From NCBI GenBank assembly GCA_023954745.1, contig JAGSHC010000036.1, positions 1 to 35,616 on the forward strand: DNA of 35,616 nucleotides. The letters run 5' to 3'. This DNA is from Deltaproteobacteria bacterium. GTDB taxonomy: Bacteria; Myxococcota_A; UBA796; UBA9615. The notes beneath the pieces were generated by a model. That model saw only the letters and a program-made list of their open reading frames with translations. It was not told where the DNA came from and did no database searches. Positions 1 to 11,307 of the stretch are shown piece by piece; position 1 is the first letter of the stretch; every line of letters begins with the position of its first letter. Position numbers and translations under genes: made by a program.

Positions 1-2
1 CC

Positions 3-182
3 GCTCCCGAACAGCCGGCGGCGCCCGAAGCTCCCGCGGCACCTGAGGCGGCGGTCGCTCCCGAAGCGCCTGGAGCCCCCGAGGCCCCGGGAGCGCCCGA
101 AGCTCCGGGTGGACCCGAAGCTCCGGGTGGGCCCGAGATCCCTGACTTCTCCGAGGCGCCTGACGTCCCCGAGCCGAGCTAG
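3..182 (+). CDS. C-terminal end of a Pro/Ala/Glu-rich protein (5' partial)
   Basis: An open frame runs from the window start to a TAG at 180-182. Its ~59 residues are almost entirely Ala, Pro, Glu and Gly, with repeated A-P-E and P-E-A-P-G units, and end in a slightly more ordinary tail (PDFSEAPDVPEPS). Such tails are usually flexible, disordered extensions of a larger protein, often envelope-spanning or scaffold-like. No catalytic domain is visible, so function cannot be given. The start lies outside the window. The frame is chosen because it is the one that gives the Ala/Pro/Glu bias and a stop just before the convergent MATE gene. A compositional shadow cannot be fully excluded. Confidence 0.6.
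   Translation, partial: APEQPAAPEAPAAPEAAVAPEAPGAPEAPGAPEAPGGPEAPGGPEIPDFSEAPDVPEPS
78..131 (+). repeat. 18-bp tandem repeat, three copies, inside the Pro-rich tail
   Basis: Two near-identical 18-bp units lie at 96-113 and 114-131, differing only at the last base. A more degenerate copy precedes them at 78-95. The unit encodes P-E-A-P-G-(G/A), so the DNA repeat is the coding form of the protein repeat. Such in-frame repeats expand and contract by slippage, so copy number may vary between strains. Confidence 0.7.
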
Positions 183-187
183 AGGGC

Positions 188-215
188 GCCTCCGGCCTAG
201 CGTCCTGGTGGAGGC
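188..215. other. Inverted repeat between convergent genes, weak terminator candidate
   Basis: GCCTCC at 188-193 and GGAGGC at 210-215 can pair around a 16-nt loop in the 51-bp gap between the plus-strand stop (182) and the minus-strand MATE stop (234). The location fits a shared bidirectional terminator. There is no T-run on either side, so an intrinsic terminator is only a possibility. Confidence 0.25.
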
Positions 216-233
216 CGGCCTGACCGTGCGCGT

Positions 234-1580
234 TCAGACGACGATCTCCTCCCAGCCGGAGCTTCTCAGCTTCCGTAGGGCGAGCGCGGCGAGCAGGACG
301 CGGGACGCCGCCATGGCCAGCCAAAGGCCGACAACTCCCCACTGGAGAGTGACTCCGAGAATCCAGGCGAGCGGAATCAGGACGAGGTATTGCGCGCCCA
401 GCTGCACGGCGGCGGCCCACCGCGTCGCTCCCGCACCGAGCAGGCTGTAGATGATCACGAAGGGCACCGCATCTACGACGAACGAGATCGAGAGGATTCG
501 CAGAGCGGGGGCCGCAAGGTCGATGACCACCTGATCCGGGGTGAAGCCCGAGAGGATCAGTCCCGGGGCGAGCTGGAGCACTGTCGCAGGGACAAGGAGG
601 ATCACCAGCGCGATCCTGAGGGTCTGCCAAACCATCGCGCGGGCCTCGGCAGGGTCCTTGCGCCCCAGGGCCCGGCCGACGAACGTGGCGCCGGCGAGTC
701 CAAAACCGAGGGCCGGGAGAAACCCAACAGAGGCCAGCTGAATCAGGATGGTTCCCGCGGCGAGCTCCCGGGTGCCGAGGTGGCTGTGGATGAGCTGGAA
801 GAGCATGTAGCCGCCCATCAGTCCCATCCCCCGCAACGCCTCGGGCCAGGACAGCGAGCCGAGCCGACGAGCCACTGAGACCGAGAGGGACGTGAACCGG
901 AAGGGCTTGTATCGAGACCGCACCTCGGGGTTGGCCACGGCGAGGACCGTGTAGCTCACCGTGCCGGCGGCTGCCGCCAGGGCCGAAGCCAGAGCGGCTC
1001 CTTGCACTCCCATGGCTGGAGCGCCCAGGTGGCCGAAGATCAGCACCCAGTTGAGGAAGAGGTTCACCGTGTGGATGACCAGAAGGGTCTTCAGGTAGAC
1101 CTTCGAGCGGCCGATTCCGTTCCAGAACCCCCGGAAGCAGTAGTTGGCGGTCACCACGCCGAGGGCCATCAAGCGAATCCCCATGTACTGAGAGCCGCCA
1201 GCGACCACGGTCGCGTCGTCCGAGAGCAGGGGGAAGATGTGGGGAGCGAGCACACTGAGGAGGCCGCCCAGGGGAAGGGCGACCAGCAGGGTGGTGACGA
1301 GGGCCGTGTCCAGCGCAGCACCGGCTCCCTCCGGGTCGTCCTGGCCATCGCGTCGGGAGACCATCGCCTGCACGCCGGTCCCGAGGCAGATGGTCAGATT
1401 CGCCAGGACGAAGAAGGTGATGGACCCGAGCCCGACGGCCCCCTGCGCTGCGGGTCCCAACCGCCCGACCATGGCCGCGTCGACCACGTTGAGGATCATC
1501 TGAGAGCCCATCCCACCGATGATCGGGCCAGCCAGCACGAGAATGGTCCGCGTGCGCGCCCGGTCGAAGAGCGTCGTCAT
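234..1580 (-). CDS. MATE family multidrug/sodium efflux transporter
   Basis: The 448-residue product has the length and alternating hydrophobic pattern (about 12 membrane helices) of the MATE (NorM/DinF-type) family. These proteins export cationic or otherwise toxic compounds using a Na+ or H+ gradient across the inner membrane. The N-terminal half shows the typical first-helix region (LAGPIIGGMGSQMIL, then NVVDAAMVGRLG), and the second half repeats the fold. The ATG overlaps the stop of the upstream protease gene by four bases (ATGA), so the two are probably translationally coupled and co-transcribed. The substrate cannot be read from the sequence. Family assignment is firm; the subfamily is not. 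Confidence 0.9.
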   Translation of the reverse strand: MTTLFDRARTRTILVLAGPIIGGMGSQMILNVVDAAMVGRLGPAAQGAVGLGSITFFVLANLTICLGTGVQAMVSRRDGQDDPEGAGAALDTALVTTLLVALPLGGLLSVLAPHIFPLLSDDATVVAGGSQYMGIRLMALGVVTANYCFRGFWNGIGRSKVYLKTLLVIHTVNLFLNWVLIFGHLGAPAMGVQGAALASALAAAAGTVSYTVLAVANPEVRSRYKPFRFTSLSVSVARRLGSLSWPEALRGMGLMGGYMLFQLIHSHLGTRELAAGTILIQLASVGFLPALGFGLAGATFVGRALGRKDPAEARAMVWQTLRIALVILLVPATVLQLAPGLILSGFTPDQVVIDLAAPALRILSISFVVDAVPFVIIYSLLGAGATRWAAAVQLGAQYLVLIPLAWILGVTLQWGVVGLWLAMAASRVLLAALALRKLRSSGWEEIVV

Positions 1581-2347
1581 GGGTTCCTTCTGCGGCCGGG
1601 AGGCACGCCGTCATCTTCGGGGTACAGATCGTCCGAGCAGTCTGCGCAGTAGCGCATCGGAAGGTAGCCGGTGAAGAGCGTGGGGAAGAAGTAGAGAAAG
1701 AACGTGCGCGCGTCGACGCCGTCGTACATCGAGCACCACGCATTGGTGCAGTGGCCACCGCTCCCGTGGCCGGGGTCTCCGACCAGTCCCAGTGTGTGGC
1801 CGAACTCGTGCACCAGCACCGAGGCTTCCTGCCGCACGTCGGTGATCCATGCGATGGACTTCAGCTGGTCCTGGAAGATGAGGATGAGCGCGGCGTCGTA
1901 GTTCGGGCTCGTCCTCGCCATCACGGGCCGGGTCCAGGCGAAGCCTCGGTACCCATGAAAGCGCGGTCCGTAGAGGATGTGGACCGTCGCGAGGGACCCT
2001 GGGGCGGGCCGCTCCAGCGAGCGCGTCCGACGCGCCAGGGACCGAAGCACCTGGTCCGACTCCTGCCAAGCCTCCGGGGGGAGCAGATCGTCGACGACGA
2101 CGGTGATGCCATCGGGCTTGTCTGTGAGGTCGCGCAGGCGGAGGGCCAACTTTCGCAGCGCCCGCGGTCGTGGCTCCGAGCCCTGCACGCGGTCGACTTC
2201 GAGGAGAAGCCGGCTGGCGGGCTCCGACTCCAGGACCCGGGCATCTCGCCACGCGGGCGCCTCGGGACCCGTGGGCCGGGGAAGCGACGCGCACCCGCCG
2301 AGCGCCAGCGCGAGGAGGACGGCGGCGAGTCCAGGGGGGATGCGCAT
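1577..2347 (-). CDS. Lipoprotein zinc metalloprotease, archaemetzincin-like
   Basis: The product (256 residues from the ATG at 2347; a TTG at 2356 would add three) begins with a signal peptide ending in a lipobox LGGC (Cys19). It is therefore predicted to be a membrane-anchored periplasmic or surface lipoprotein. Near the C-terminus it has HEFGHTLG (zinc ligands His180 and His184, catalytic Glu181), then GGHC (His199-Cys200), then C-x4-C-x-M (Cys200, Cys205, Met207) and a CADC pair (Cys234, Cys237). This order matches the archaemetzincin (M54) signature: HExxHxxG, HC-x4-C-x-M, CxxC. It differs by an insertion of about nine residues before the third His and a longer spacer (26 rather than 17) before CxxC. 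The first ~150 residues are not recognised. It overlaps the MATE gene by 4 bp. The protease class is well supported; the substrate is unknown. Confidence 0.75.
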   Translation of the reverse strand: MRIPPGLAAVLLALALGGCASLPRPTGPEAPAWRDARVLESEPASRLLLEVDRVQGSEPRPRALRKLALRLRDLTDKPDGITVVVDDLLPPEAWQESDQVLRSLARRTRSLERPAPGSLATVHILYGPRFHGYRGFAWTRPVMARTSPNYDAALILIFQDQLKSIAWITDVRQEASVLVHEFGHTLGLVGDPGHGSGGHCTNAWCSMYDGVDARTFFLYFFPTLFTGYLPMRYCADCSDDLYPEDDGVPPGRRRNP

Positions 2348-2444
2348 CGGCGGCAAGCTAGCAGGCTGTCGATGGACTCCGACCCAGAGCGACGGGGCCC
2401 GAGCGACCCTGGACCAGAGCCCAAGGGAAGCGCATCCTTGGCCG

Positions 2445-3494
2445 ATGCGCGGCCTCTCCCTTCTGGTCGTCCTCCTCGCTCTTCCAGCCTGTGACTGGGC
2501 GGCGGCGGACGGCCCCTGGAATCAACCCTCGGACGACGGACCGCAGTCCACCGTGGCGCGGGTCGAGGGACGCATCTGTGAGCCGGGAGGCTTGCGAGAC
2601 GTCCCAGGGATCGGCGTGCGCCTGCTCGATGCCAACGAAGAAGAGGTCGCGGTCGTGACGACCGACCCCTGGGGCCGCTGGGACGCGGAGTTGCCGAGCG
2701 GGCGCTTCAGCATCGAGGCGGGCGTGGGCGGGAACTTCGAGGCGTACGACGCGGTGCTCGTGGACGAGGGCAGCGACGGGAATGCGGGGGTGCTCTGTCT
2801 GGAGCGGGGAACACCTCAGTCGCTGCTCTTCCGTGCGCCCGTGGCAGAGTCCACGGACCTTCTCGGCCAGCGGCTCTCCGGCCTCGGGCTCGCTCATGTG
2901 CACGAAGGCCCGGGGAATGCGTCCGAGGCGGCGCAGATCCTGGCCTCACCCGCCGGTCTCGTGGAGTACGGCATCGTCGCCCTCCTCGGAGGGCTCGACT
3001 TCAGCGAGCTGGCGTCGGCCCCCGGGGCTCTGGACGGACTGCGTGACCACCTGGCGGGGGGAGGTGGGCTGTTCCTCTCCGCCGACGCCTGGCCGGTCTT
3101 CGATGCGCTCGCGCCGGGGAGCATCTCGCTGCTCGCTGAGCCGGCCTCGGGGGGATGGGTGCTCGCGTCCATTCCGTCGGAGCCGTGGGCGATGCAGCTT
3201 CAGTGGCCCGACGTCGGAGTTCCGGTGCCCAAGGATGCGCTGCTCTTCGAGCTACTGGACGGAGAGTCACTGCTTCGAGCGGATGTCCCGGCCGGAGAGG
3301 ACGGTGCCATCGTCACGGCGGACCTCCTGGTGCGCGTGCCCGTGGACGCCGGCACCGTCGTCCTCAGCTCCTTCCTGGCTCCTCCCCCGCGCGCCGACGG
3401 CTGGTGGATGGGCGACCCGGTCGAGGAGCAGTCGCCCAACGGCGTCTGGGATGGTCGGGGAGCGGTCCTGGACCGGGTCCTGTTGCAGTTCTAG
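2445..3494 (+). CDS. Lipoprotein with a carboxypeptidase-regulatory-like domain
   Basis: The start chosen is the ATG at 2445 because it is followed at once by a lipoprotein signal, LLALPAC with lipobox Cys16. The frame stays open upstream but has no signal there. The 349-residue product has, at roughly residues 30-90, a small beta-sandwich-like segment (RVEGRICEPGG, then VRLLDANEEEV, then TTDPWGRWDAELPSG) typical of carboxypeptidase regulatory/SD-repeat-like domains. The remaining ~240 residues contain a segment like class-I-glutamine-amidotransferase folds (YGIVALLGGLDFSEL, then LRDHLAGGGGLFLS), without an obvious catalytic Cys. It is transcribed divergently from the metalloprotease, with under 100 bp between them. 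Function is unknown; an envelope binding or structural role is possible. Confidence 0.75.
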   Translation: MRGLSLLVVLLALPACDWAAADGPWNQPSDDGPQSTVARVEGRICEPGGLRDVPGIGVRLLDANEEEVAVVTTDPWGRWDAELPSGRFSIEAGVGGNFEAYDAVLVDEGSDGNAGVLCLERGTPQSLLFRAPVAESTDLLGQRLSGLGLAHVHEGPGNASEAAQILASPAGLVEYGIVALLGGLDFSELASAPGALDGLRDHLAGGGGLFLSADAWPVFDALAPGSISLLAEPASGGWVLASIPSEPWAMQLQWPDVGVPVPKDALLFELLDGESLLRADVPAGEDGAIVTADLLVRVPVDAGTVVLSSFLAPPPRADGWWMGDPVEEQSPNGVWDGRGAVLDRVLLQF

Positions 3495-3535
3495 CCGCGG
3501 GCGGAGAGGACCTAGCGTCCCCCCTGGCGGCTGAT

Positions 3536-4525
3536 TCAGACGGCCTGATGCGCGAGAGGCCGTCCGGCCGCGAAATCGAGCACCGCCTCGACGGCGAGCT
3601 CGGCCATTCGGTGGCGAGTCTGTCGGGTCGAGGAGCCGATGTGGGGGACCAGCAGGACGTCATCGCGGGAGACGAGCGCCTCCGGGACGTGAGGTTCGTC
3701 CTCAAAGACGTCCAGGGCGGCGAAGCCGAGAGGCCCATCCTGGAGGGCCGCCGGGAGCGCCTCCTCGTCGATGAGCCCGCCGCGGGATGTGTTCACGAGG
3801 ATTGCCCCGGGGGAGACCGAGAAGAGTCGCTCGCGAGTGATTAGGCCGCGGGTCTGGGTGCTCAGTGGGGCGTGTAGCGAGATCACGGCGCTCGTGGCGA
3901 GCAGCACGTCCAGGTCGAGGTGCTCAGCGCCGAGCTCCACCTCGAGTTCCCGGGGGGCCCGCCGTGGAGCGCTGTAGACGATGCGCATTCCAAAGGCTCG
4001 GGCGCGTCGCGCGACGGCGGCTCCGATGCGCCCCAGGCCTACGATGCCCAGCTGGGCGCCGCGTAGCTCCAGCCCACTGAGCATGTCGAGGGACCACGTG
4101 GTCCATCGACCTTCGCGCACGGTGAGGTCTGCTTCGGGGAGTCGGCGGGCTGCCGCCAGCAGCAGTGCCATCGTGAGGTCAGCAGTGGCGTCGGTGAGGA
4201 CCCCGGGGGTGTGGGTGACCGCGATGCCCTCGGTCCTCGCCGCGTCGAGGTCGACGTTGTCGAGGCCGACGGCCACCTGGCTCACGAGATGGAGAGGGCG
4301 GGCGGCGTGCGCCCCAGCGTGCAGGACGGCGGCGGTCATCGGCTCGGTCAGCATGCAGATCACGGCGTCGTGCCCAGGGACGAGAGCGAGCAGCTCCTCC
4401 TCGCCTGGGGGGCGATCGGAGGGGCGGCGAGTCAAGCTGACGACGGCACCGAGCCTCGCCTCCAGGTCGGAGGGCAGGCGCCGGGTCAGCAGCACCCGAG
4501 GGCGCTCAGCCAAAGTCGATCTCAT
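3536..4525 (-). CDS. D-isomer-specific 2-hydroxyacid dehydrogenase (glyoxylate/hydroxypyruvate reductase-like)
   Basis: This 329-residue protein has the complete signature of NAD(P)-dependent D-2-hydroxyacid dehydrogenases, which interconvert 2-oxoacids and D-2-hydroxyacids in the cytoplasm. It contains a Rossmann motif GIVGLGRIG and the catalytic triad Arg248 (NTSRGG), Glu277 (FEDEP) and His295 (PHIGS), with family spacing of 29 and 18 residues. The [13 protein letters not shown] segment before it resembles glyoxylate reductase/hydroxypyruvate reductase more than PdxB or the long SerA, since no ACT domain follows. The ATG at 4525 lies inside the upstream dnaJ-like gene (20-bp overlap); a GTG a few codons downstream is an alternative start. 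The exact substrate is not determinable. Confidence 0.88.
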   Translation of the reverse strand: MRSTLAERPRVLLTRRLPSDLEARLGAVVSLTRRPSDRPPGEEELLALVPGHDAVICMLTEPMTAAVLHAGAHAARPLHLVSQVAVGLDNVDLDAARTEGIAVTHTPGVLTDATADLTMALLLAAARRLPEADLTVREGRWTTWSLDMLSGLELRGAQLGIVGLGRIGAAVARRARAFGMRIVYSAPRRAPRELEVELGAEHLDLDVLLATSAVISLHAPLSTQTRGLITRERLFSVSPGAILVNTSRGGLIDEEALPAALQDGPLGFAALDVFEDEPHVPEALVSRDDVLLVPHIGSSTRQTRHRMAELAVEAVLDFAAGRPLAHQAV

Positions 4526-5474
4526 CGCGGGGGCCGTCGCTGTAGAGGGCGTCTAGCTGCTCGGCGAGGGACTCGGTCTCCGCGGAGTCGGGCGCCCCGG
4601 GGGGCGTCGGCCGCAGGACCAGATAGAGGTCTCCCTGGCGGGTTTCGGAGCCCCCCACGGGCAGGCCGCGTCCCTTGAGGCGCATGCGGGTGCCCGACGC
4701 AGCAGCGCGTGGGATCCGGATCTTGACCGTCCCGGTGGGGGTGGGCGCAGTGATCTGCCCTCCCCGCAGGGACTCGGCGAAGCTCAGGGGCAGGTCCATC
4801 TCCAGGTCGTCCCCGTCGATGCGGACGAGGGGATGGTCCAGTACCTCGATCTTCAGGAGCACGTCGCCCGGGGGGCCGCCATCGCTGCCCGGGGAGCCCT
4901 TGCCCTTCAGGCGCATCGTGGTGCCGGTGCGCACGCCCTTGGGGATGCGGACCTTCACCTTGCTGCCGGTGGGCAACATGAACTGCGCCTCGGTCCCGGC
5001 GATCGCCTCTACGAGGGAGACCTGGAAGGCCACTTCGAGGTCGCGCCCGCGACGGGGGCCCCTGGCGAAGCCGCGACGGCCACGCTGAGGGCCTCCTCCG
5101 CCGAACTCGAAGTGGAAGGAGCCCGGTCCGGCTCCTCCGCCGCCCCCGCCGAACATGCTGCGCAGGAGATCGTCGAGGTCCATTCCTCCGGCCCCACCTC
5201 CGCCGCCGCGGAACGCACCGCCGAAGGCGCGCGCTTGCTCGGCGTTGAAGCCGGGCCGGAACGCCTGGAACCCGAACTCGTTGTAGAGCTTGCGCTTCTC
5301 CTCATCCGAGAGGATGGCGTGGGCAGCGTTGATCTCCTTGAACTTGGTGTCGTCACCGCCGGTGCGGTCGGGATGATGCTCCCGCGCCAGCTTCCGGTAG
5401 GACTTCTTGATGTCGTCGCTGCTGGCGTCCTTGGAGACGCCGAGCACCTGATAGGGATCACGCGCTTGTGCCAT
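4506..5474 (-). CDS. DnaJ/CbpA-type Hsp40 co-chaperone without zinc finger
   Basis: The 322-residue product starts with a J domain containing the HPD tripeptide (residues 34-36) that stimulates DnaK ATPase. A Gly/Phe-rich linker follows (about residues 68-130, with runs of Gly). Two beta-barrel peptide-binding domains come next ([15 protein letters not shown], then [18 protein letters not shown], then [12 protein letters not shown]). The CxxCxGxG zinc repeats of classical DnaJ are absent, so it is a class II (CbpA/DnaJ2-like) co-chaperone. The ATG at 5474 is preferred over the in-frame TTG at 5483, because an AGG nine bases upstream of the ATG leaves no spacing for the TTG. It overlaps the downstream dehydrogenase by 20 bp. 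Regulation is not evident; no CIRCE element is seen. Confidence 0.92.
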   Translation of the reverse strand: MAQARDPYQVLGVSKDASSDDIKKSYRKLAREHHPDRTGGDDTKFKEINAAHAILSDEEKRKLYNEFGFQAFRPGFNAEQARAFGGAFRGGGGGAGGMDLDDLLRSMFGGGGGGAGPGSFHFEFGGGGPQRGRRGFARGPRRGRDLEVAFQVSLVEAIAGTEAQFMLPTGSKVKVRIPKGVRTGTTMRLKGKGSPGSDGGPPGDVLLKIEVLDHPLVRIDGDDLEMDLPLSFAESLRGGQITAPTPTGTVKIRIPRAAASGTRMRLKGRGLPVGGSETRQGDLYLVLRPTPPGAPDSAETESLAEQLDALYSDGPRDEIDFG

Positions 5475-5622
5475 GCGGCTCAACCTGTGTCGTCAGCGCC
5501 CCACGTCAAGCGGGGCGGGGAACCCGAACCGAGGGCCGGAGCCATCCCGAGGTCAAGAGAGACGAGAGCCTAGGAGGCTCGAGGCGGGGGAGGTCAAGGA
5601 GGCAAGAGAGGAGAGGAGGGAA

Positions 5623-5638
5623 CCGTATTCCAATACGG
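5623..5638. promoter_or_regulatory. Near-perfect 16-bp palindrome between atpC and the dnaJ-like gene
   Basis: CCGTATT and AATACGG are perfect inverted arms around a CC centre, standing out as AT-containing in GC-rich DNA. It lies 52 bp past the atpC stop and about 150 bp before the dnaJ-like start. It could be an operator for a dimeric regulator. As RNA on the minus strand it could also form a 6-bp stem with a TGGA loop followed by TTCCCTCC, a weak termination signal for the atp operon. The sequence alone does not decide between these. Confidence 0.4.
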
Positions 5639-5688
5639 CGCACCGACCGACGACCGCAGCCGACGCAGAGATCCCCGTCTCGGGCCTT

Positions 5689-6096
5689 CTAGCGGGCTTC
5701 GACGGCGCGGAGCTTGCCCAGCGCCATCGCCTGGTCGTACCGAGCGTTCTTGTGCTCGGCGTCCGACGGGCCGTACTGAAGCAAGGCGTTGGATGCCTCG
5801 GCGAGGTCCGAGGCGACCTGCGCCGCATCGAGATCCGACGCGTCCACGGCCGAGCTGACGATGATCGACACCTTGCTCGCTGCGACCTGGGCGAAGCCGT
5901 CGCCGATGGCGAGCACCTGCTTGCCGCCCGTGCCCTCGATGACCAATGCCCCCGGCTGCACCGAGGTGATGTAGGCCACGTGGCCGGGCAGCACCCCGAA
6001 GTCGCCGTCGTGGCCCGAGACCGTGACGGTCGAGACCTCGCCCGAGAAGACCTCTCGGACCGGCGTCAGCACGCTGAGCTGGAAGACGTCGGCCAT
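5689..6096 (-). CDS. atpC: F1Fo ATP synthase epsilon subunit
   Basis: This is the last gene of the atp operon. The 135-residue product has the epsilon N-terminal beta-sandwich (FQLSVLTPVREVFSGEV, then GDFGVLPGHVAYITSV) and a C-terminal helical hairpin (residues ~90-135). The length is normal for the family. Epsilon sits on the central stalk, connects gamma to the c-ring and can inhibit ATP hydrolysis. The ATG is four bases after the atpD stop, so translation is probably coupled. Confidence 0.95.
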   Translation of the reverse strand: MADVFQLSVLTPVREVFSGEVSTVTVSGHDGDFGVLPGHVAYITSVQPGALVIEGTGGKQVLAIGDGFAQVAASKVSIIVSSAVDASDLDAAQVASDLAEASNALLQYGPSDAEHKNARYDQAMALGKLRAVEAR

Positions 6097-6100
6097 GGAC

Positions 6101-7603
<1,503 letters not shown>

Positions 7604-7646
7604 TCAATCGCGGCCGGGCCGCGAGGGTCTGAATCGAAGGGGGTGG

Positions 7647-8528
7647 TTACAGGGCTTCGGCGCCGGACACGATCTCGATGAGTTCCTTCGTGATCGCGGC
7701 CTGGCGGGCCCGGTTGTACTGGAGTGTGAGCTTGTCGATGACCTTCTTGGCGTTGTTCGTCGCGCCGTCCATGGCCATCATTCGCGCCGCGTGCTCGCCG
7801 GCCTCGGACTCCAGGAACACCTGGTAGATCCGCGTCCGCAGGAACAGCGGAAGGATGTCGCTGAGGATTTGCGTCTGGCTGGGCTCGTAGACGAACTCAG
7901 TCAGGTGCTCAGGCTCCTCGGCGTCCCCGGCCAGGGAGGTCAACGGGAAGATCTGCTCCACCGTGGGCTCCTGGTTCAGCGTGCTGACGAAGCGGTTGTA
8001 GGCCAGGTAGACCTCATCCACTTCGCCGCCGACGAAGCGCTCGGTCAGATCGCTGATGAGCTTCGCCGACAGGTCGCTGAACTGGCTGGGGTGCAGATCC
8101 ACGTGCGTCTGGCCGACGTTGATGTCCGTCTTCCGGATGTAGTGGTCACGCGCCTTCTTGCCGTAGATCACGACCTCCGCGCTTTCGAAGCGCGAGTCGA
8201 TGTTGAGGTTGTCGAACAACCAGCCGTCGACCTTGCGGAGCAACTGGCTGTTGAAGCCACCGCACAGCCCTCGATCCGAGGTCAGGACGATGACAACAGC
8301 GTTCTTGACCTCATCGTGGGGCTTGAGCAACGGATGCTCGTTGTCCCCGATGCGTGCCATGAGCGAGCTCAGGACCGCCGTCACCTCTTCGGAGTACGGA
8401 CGGGACTGCACCGCGGCGTCGACCGCGCGCTTCATCTTTGCGGCGGCGACCAGCTTCATCGCACGCGTGATCTTCTGCGTGTTCTTGACCGACGCAATGC
8501 GTGTCTTGATTGCCTTGAGTGAGGGCAT
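7647..8528 (-). CDS. atpG: F1Fo ATP synthase gamma subunit
   Basis: The 293-residue protein has the conserved N-terminal helix (KAIKTRIASVKNTQKITRAM), the internal SDRGLCGGFN motif and the C-terminal helix (MDGATNNAKKVIDKLTL, ending in ELIEIVSGAEAL). These are diagnostic for gamma, the rotor shaft inside the alpha3beta3 ring. GGAG lies five bases before the ATG. It lies between atpA (51-bp gap) and atpD in the usual order. Confidence 0.97.
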   Translation of the reverse strand: MPSLKAIKTRIASVKNTQKITRAMKLVAAAKMKRAVDAAVQSRPYSEEVTAVLSSLMARIGDNEHPLLKPHDEVKNAVVIVLTSDRGLCGGFNSQLLRKVDGWLFDNLNIDSRFESAEVVIYGKKARDHYIRKTDINVGQTHVDLHPSQFSDLSAKLISDLTERFVGGEVDEVYLAYNRFVSTLNQEPTVEQIFPLTSLAGDAEEPEHLTEFVYEPSQTQILSDILPLFLRTRIYQVFLESEAGEHAARMMAMDGATNNAKKVIDKLTLQYNRARQAAITKELIEIVSGAEAL

Positions 8529-8579
8529 CTCGACTCCAACTCACACGCCCGGGGGCGGAGAGCGCGGAAGGGAAGGGGA

Positions 8580-10091
<1,512 letters not shown>

Positions 10092-10161
10092 CAGGTTGCC
10101 TTTCGTAGCGCTTGCGCGCTGAGTGCTTTCTCTCGAAGTTTCTGTAAGGCGGGGGAGAGGC

Positions 10162-10725
10162 TCAGGCCTCGCCCACCGCGTCCCCGGCGGTCAGCTGATC
10201 CCGAAGGAGCTTCAGCTGGGTGCGCACGCTCCCGTCGAGGACGAGGTCCCCGATGCGGGTCACGATGCCGCCGATGAGGGTCGGGTCGGTTTCTTGGGTG
10301 ACGAGCACGTCCTTGGCGCCCGTGATCTTCTGAAGGTGAGTGCGCAGCGTCTCGACGGACGCGGCGTCGAGCCCCTTGGCCGAGGTGATGTTCGCGCGGA
10401 CGCGACCCACCTGGGTGTCGTAGAGGCTTCCGAACTCCTCGACGATCGCGTCGAACGCGCCGAGGCGGTTCCGATCGTTCAGGACGAAGAGGAAGTTGCG
10501 GGTGTGTTCGTGGGAGCCGAGCTTGCTCAGGACGGTCTCGAGAACGGCCTTGCGCTCCTCCACCTTGAACGCCGGGTTCAGGAGGGCTGCGCGGAGCGCG
10601 GGGGCGCCACCGAGGACACCGGACAGCTTGCCGAGGTCCTTCTCGACAGCTTCCAACGACCCCTTCTCGGAGGTCAGCTCGACCAGCGCAGCGGCATAGC
10701 GACGGGCGACAGCGAGGGTGCTCAT
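10162..10725 (-). CDS. atpH: F1Fo ATP synthase delta subunit
   Basis: The 187-residue product matches the delta/OSCP family. It has an N-terminal helical bundle ([12 protein letters not shown]) and a C-terminal segment rich in conserved hydrophobics ([30 protein letters not shown], split here only for reading). Delta clamps the peripheral stalk to the top of F1. Its ATG overlaps the atpF stop by four bases (ATGA), indicating translational coupling. It precedes atpA by 70 bp. Confidence 0.95.
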   Translation of the reverse strand: MSTLAVARRYAAALVELTSEKGSLEAVEKDLGKLSGVLGGAPALRAALLNPAFKVEERKAVLETVLSKLGSHEHTRNFLFVLNDRNRLGAFDAIVEEFGSLYDTQVGRVRANITSAKGLDAASVETLRTHLQKITGAKDVLVTQETDPTLIGGIVTRIGDLVLDGSVRTQLKLLRDQLTAGDAVGEA

Positions 10726-11306
10726 GAGCGGGCAGTCTCCTCGACGCGGCTCAGGTAGTCGCCCGTGAGGCGCGCCTGGTCGTCGTCGGTGATGTTCTTG
10801 GTGAGCAGCTCCTCGGCGATCTGCACGCTGAGCTCGACGGCCTCGGCCTTCAGCTCGGCGCGGGCGCGGCGGAGCTCCTCGGTCACGGTGCGCTTCGCCG
10901 CCTCTTCGATGCCCGCAGCTGCGTGCTCGGCGTTCGCCATGAGGGTGCTGCGCTCGTTCTCGGAGTCCGTGCGGACCCGGGCGCGAAGCTCCTCGAGCTC
11001 GGCCTCGAAGTTCTCGAGACGGGTCGACAGCTCCGCGTAGTTCTTCTCGGCTTCGGCCTTGGCCGTGGCCGACGCGTCCAGTTGGTCCTTCACCTCGGCA
11101 CGCCGGAAGTTCAGGAAGTCACCGAGCGGTCCGCGAAGGGCCCACCAGAGGATTCCGAGCAGGAGCAACAGGTTGATGCCGTGGCGGGCGAGACCGGGAA
11201 GGTCCGCGTGCGGCTTCTCGTGCCCGTCTCCCCCACCCGCAGCCATGGCCAGGACGGGGAGCAGCGCGACGACGAGAGTCGTTCCGATGAGGAGGAGCTT
11301 CTTCAT
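10722..11306 (-). CDS. atpF: F1Fo ATP synthase b subunit with signal-peptide-like N-terminus
   Basis: The 194-residue peripheral-stalk subunit starts at an ATG only one base after the b' gene stop. Before the usual single membrane helix (INLLLLLGILWWAL), the N-terminus carries an extra hydrophobic segment, MKKLLLIGTTLVVALLPVL with AMA, that looks like a cleavable signal peptide. A signal-like leader on b is a known feature of deltaproteobacterial/Myxococcota-type ATP synthases. The rest is a long, charged coiled coil (residues ~70-190) that reaches F1. The frame is open further upstream, but that part lies over the b' gene and is not used. Confidence 0.92.
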   Translation of the reverse strand: MKKLLLIGTTLVVALLPVLAMAAGGGDGHEKPHADLPGLARHGINLLLLLGILWWALRGPLGDFLNFRRAEVKDQLDASATAKAEAEKNYAELSTRLENFEAELEELRARVRTDSENERSTLMANAEHAAAGIEEAAKRTVTEELRRARAELKAEAVELSVQIAEELLTKNITDDDQARLTGDYLSRVEETARS

Positions 11307-11307
11307 G

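Noticed and set aside
5475-5560. A heat-shock (sigma-32 or CIRCE) control site before the dnaJ-like gene
   Set aside because: Only a TTGAC-like hexamer is visible. No matching -10 and no CIRCE inverted repeat were found.
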